A stretch of 8,842 bases of DNA. It comes from Bacteroidota bacterium. GTDB taxonomy: Bacteria; Bacteroidota; Bacteroidia; Bacteroidales; JAAYUG01. The stretch lies in assembly GCA_021812865.1 (NCBI GenBank), contig JAKAMP010000085.1, forward strand, positions 1-8,842, written 5' to 3'. The notes below the pieces were generated by a model. The model saw nothing but the letters and a program-made list of their open reading frames with translations. It did no database searches and was not told where the DNA came from. Positions 7,995 to 8,842 of the stretch are shown in pieces (positions within the stretch are counted from its first letter, which is position 1; each line of letters begins with the position of its first letter). The position numbers and the translations under genes were made by a program.

Positions 7995-8002
7995 CAAAGA
8001 TA
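7995..8002 (-). promoter_or_regulatory. Candidate -7 promoter box for the kinase/regulator operon
   Basis: Read leftward, TATCTTTG (8002-7995) is a perfect match to the Bacteroidota -7 element TAnnTTTG. It lies 30 nt before the kinase ATG at 7964. No TTG is found at the expected -33 distance, so the promoter may be weak or need an activator. It also argues against starting the kinase at the TTG at 7997. Confidence 0.45.
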
Positions 8003-8004
8003 AT

Positions 8005-8044
8005 CCAATCCTGATCGAAAAATATCCCCTTTTTTAGGGATTGG
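8005..8044. repeat. Inverted repeat between the divergent promoters
   Basis: A perfect 7-bp inverted repeat, CCAATCC (8005-8011) and GGATTGG (8038-8044), has arm centres 33 bp apart, close to three helical turns. The left arm lies just upstream of the kinase -7 box, and the right arm covers the -33 TTG of the rightward promoter. A smaller pair, TCCC (8025-8028) and GGGA (8037-8040), overlaps it. The position suits an operator controlling both genes, but repeats this short can occur by chance. Confidence 0.4.
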
Positions 8045-8071
8045 CATTTACATCAAAAAATCATAGTTTTG
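8041..8071 (+). promoter_or_regulatory. Bacteroidota-type promoter for the outer-membrane barrel gene
   Basis: TTG at 8041-8043 and TAGTTTTG at 8064-8071 are separated by exactly 20 bp, an ideal match to the -33/-7 promoter of this phylum (TTG, 19-21 bp, TAnnTTTG). Transcription would begin around 8076-8080, leaving a leader of about 55 nt before the ATG at 8132. Confidence 0.75.
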
Positions 8072-8131
8072 TTCCAACATGTTGCAGAACCTATTCTTCA
8101 TTTTGTTGTTCTATAATAAAACCTAATGCTC

Positions 8132-8689
8132 ATGAAAAAACTACTTTTTGGAACAATCGCAGTACTGTTGTCGGTCACATTGTCGGCACAGCAACCCACA
8201 TTCACCAAGGACAACCTGGTTGGTAACCTGACCATTGGCTTTGGGAGTGTATTGTACAGCGGATTCGGATATACTTCCTCTGTACCACCGATTGCCTTGT
8301 CGGTTGAAAAAGGGATCAAGGATGGCATTCTTGACAAGGGCGTCATCAGCGTTGGCGGCTATCTGGGATATTCTGCACATAAATGGGAATATTCAGGCTG
8401 GGGATGGAAATATTCTAATATTGTGATCGGAGCCAGGGGCACCTTTCATTACCCTTTGGTGGATAAGCTCGATACGTATACCGGGCTGATGATTGGTTAC
8501 GACATTGTTACCGCAAAAGAATTCGGAACCTCTGTACTGGGATATTCCTATAATTCTTCTTCGAGTGGCTTAATCTGGTCATGGTATGCCGGTGGCCGTT
8601 ATTATTTCAACGACAAGATTGCGGCTGTTGCCGAAATTGGTTACGGCATTGCCTGGTTCAATATTGGTCTGGCTTATAAAATCAAGTAA
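8132..8689 (+). CDS. Small outer-membrane beta-barrel protein
   Basis: A 185-residue protein with a standard signal peptide (MKKLLFGTIAVLLSVTLSA, cleavage before QQ at residue 20). The mature part alternates polar and hydrophobic/aromatic residues in about eight segments, such as VISVGGYLGYSAHKWEYS (71-88), NIVIGARGTFHYPL (96-109), TYTGLMIGYDIVTA (115-128) and SWYAGGRYYFND (150-161). It ends in an amphipathic strand, FNIGLAYKIK. This pattern and length fit an eight-stranded OmpA/OmpX-like or porin_beta-barrel domain; there is no peptidoglycan-binding OmpA domain. An in-frame ATG lies two codons upstream (8126), but MKKLLF at 8132 is the natural signal-peptide start. The gene is a single unit with its own promoter and terminator and diverges from the sensor kinase. 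A precise function is not recognisable; a structural or permeability role is typical for such proteins. Confidence 0.8.
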   Translation: MKKLLFGTIAVLLSVTLSAQQPTFTKDNLVGNLTIGFGSVLYSGFGYTSSVPPIALSVEKGIKDGILDKGVISVGGYLGYSAHKWEYSGWGWKYSNIVIGARGTFHYPLVDKLDTYTGLMIGYDIVTAKEFGTSVLGYSYNSSSSGLIWSWYAGGRYYFNDKIAAVAEIGYGIAWFNIGLAYKIK

Positions 8690-8720
8690 AGTAATAGGCT
8701 TTGTGAATCTGGTTTAGTTT

Positions 8721-8748
8721 AAAGCCATTCCTCCGGAATGGCTTTTTT
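8721..8748 (+). terminator. Intrinsic terminator of the barrel gene
   Basis: A perfect 11-bp stem (AAAGCCATTCC at 8721-8731 with GGAATGGCTTT at 8735-8745), a 3-nt loop and an uninterrupted six-T run (8743-8748). It lies 32 nt after the stop codon. This is a textbook Rho-independent terminator. Confidence 0.92.
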
Positions 8749-8777
8749 ATTTTCTGTCAGGCCCTGAATCTGATCCA

Positions 8778-8802
8778 GGAAAAAAAACTTGCATTTTTTT
8801 CC
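8778..8802. repeat. A/T-rich inverted repeat near the right edge
   Basis: GGAAAAAAA (8778-8786) and TTTTTTTCC (8794-8802) are perfect 9-bp arms around a 7-nt loop, ACTTGCA. It could be a weak second terminator, a curved A-tract region, or an upstream element for a gene beginning beyond the window. With arms this simple, chance is also likely. Confidence 0.35.
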
Positions 8803-8842
8803 ATATCCCTGCATTTTCACTTATGGAATTATTAACATACAA

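Noticed and set aside
7965..7997. TTG start adding 11 residues to the kinase
   Set aside because: It coincides with a perfect -7 promoter box and would place charged residues before an otherwise standard signal peptide.
8823..8842. ATG followed by six open codons (MELLTY) at the right edge
   Set aside because: It could be the start of the next gene, but there are too few bases to judge, and no convincing promoter or ribosome-binding site is visible.
1..8842. CRISPR arrays, tRNA or rRNA genes, insertion sequences
   Set aside because: No regularly spaced repeats, no tRNA- or rRNA-like sequence, and no transposase or terminal repeats were seen, including around the SusD break point.

Overview
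The window looks like chromosomal DNA from a member of the Bacteroidota. Evidence: a SusD-type C-terminal module, a lipoprotein GH30 and a large multidomain GH9, a TPR-containing sensor kinase paired with a NarL/LuxR-type response regulator, starts without clear Shine-Dalgarno sequences, and at least one excellent Bacteroidota-type promoter (TTG, 20 bp, TAnnTTTG). I cannot assign a genus.

Layout, left to right. (1) 3-293 (+): the C-terminal end of a XylF-like D-xylose-binding protein, cut by the window edge. (2) 294-497: a convergent intergenic region with a hairpin and U-tract that fits a terminator for the leftward genes. (3) 498-1955 (-): a GH30-family lipoprotein. (4) 2131-2607 (-): only the C-terminal ~130-158 residues of a SusD/RagB-family glycan-binding protein, immediately downstream of (5) 2618-5173 (-): an 851-residue secreted GH9 enzyme with an extra N-terminal region. 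(6) 5321-5932 (-) and 5964-7964 (-): a LuxR/NarL-type response regulator and its TPR histidine kinase, 31 nt apart, kinase first in transcription. (7) 8132-8689 (+): a small outer-membrane beta-barrel protein, divergent from the kinase, with its own promoter and a strong terminator at 8721-8748. The last ~95 bases hold an A/T-rich inverted repeat and possibly the first codons of a further gene.

How it may fit together. The leftward block (kinase, regulator, GH9, SusD remnant, GH30) resembles a reduced polysaccharide-utilisation locus. Two secreted or surface glycosidases remain, but there is no SusC and SusD has lost most of its length. Beta-glucan or a related beta-linked polysaccharide is a reasonable but unproven substrate. 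The kinase/regulator pair is not one of the usual PUL regulators (hybrid HTCS or ECF sigma/anti-sigma). Whether it controls the hydrolases, the divergent barrel protein or something elsewhere cannot be told from sequence alone. I do not see a clearly new biological system. The most notable points are the amputated SusD, the unassigned N-terminal region of the GH9, and inverted repeats in the GH9 leader and the shared kinase/barrel promoter region.
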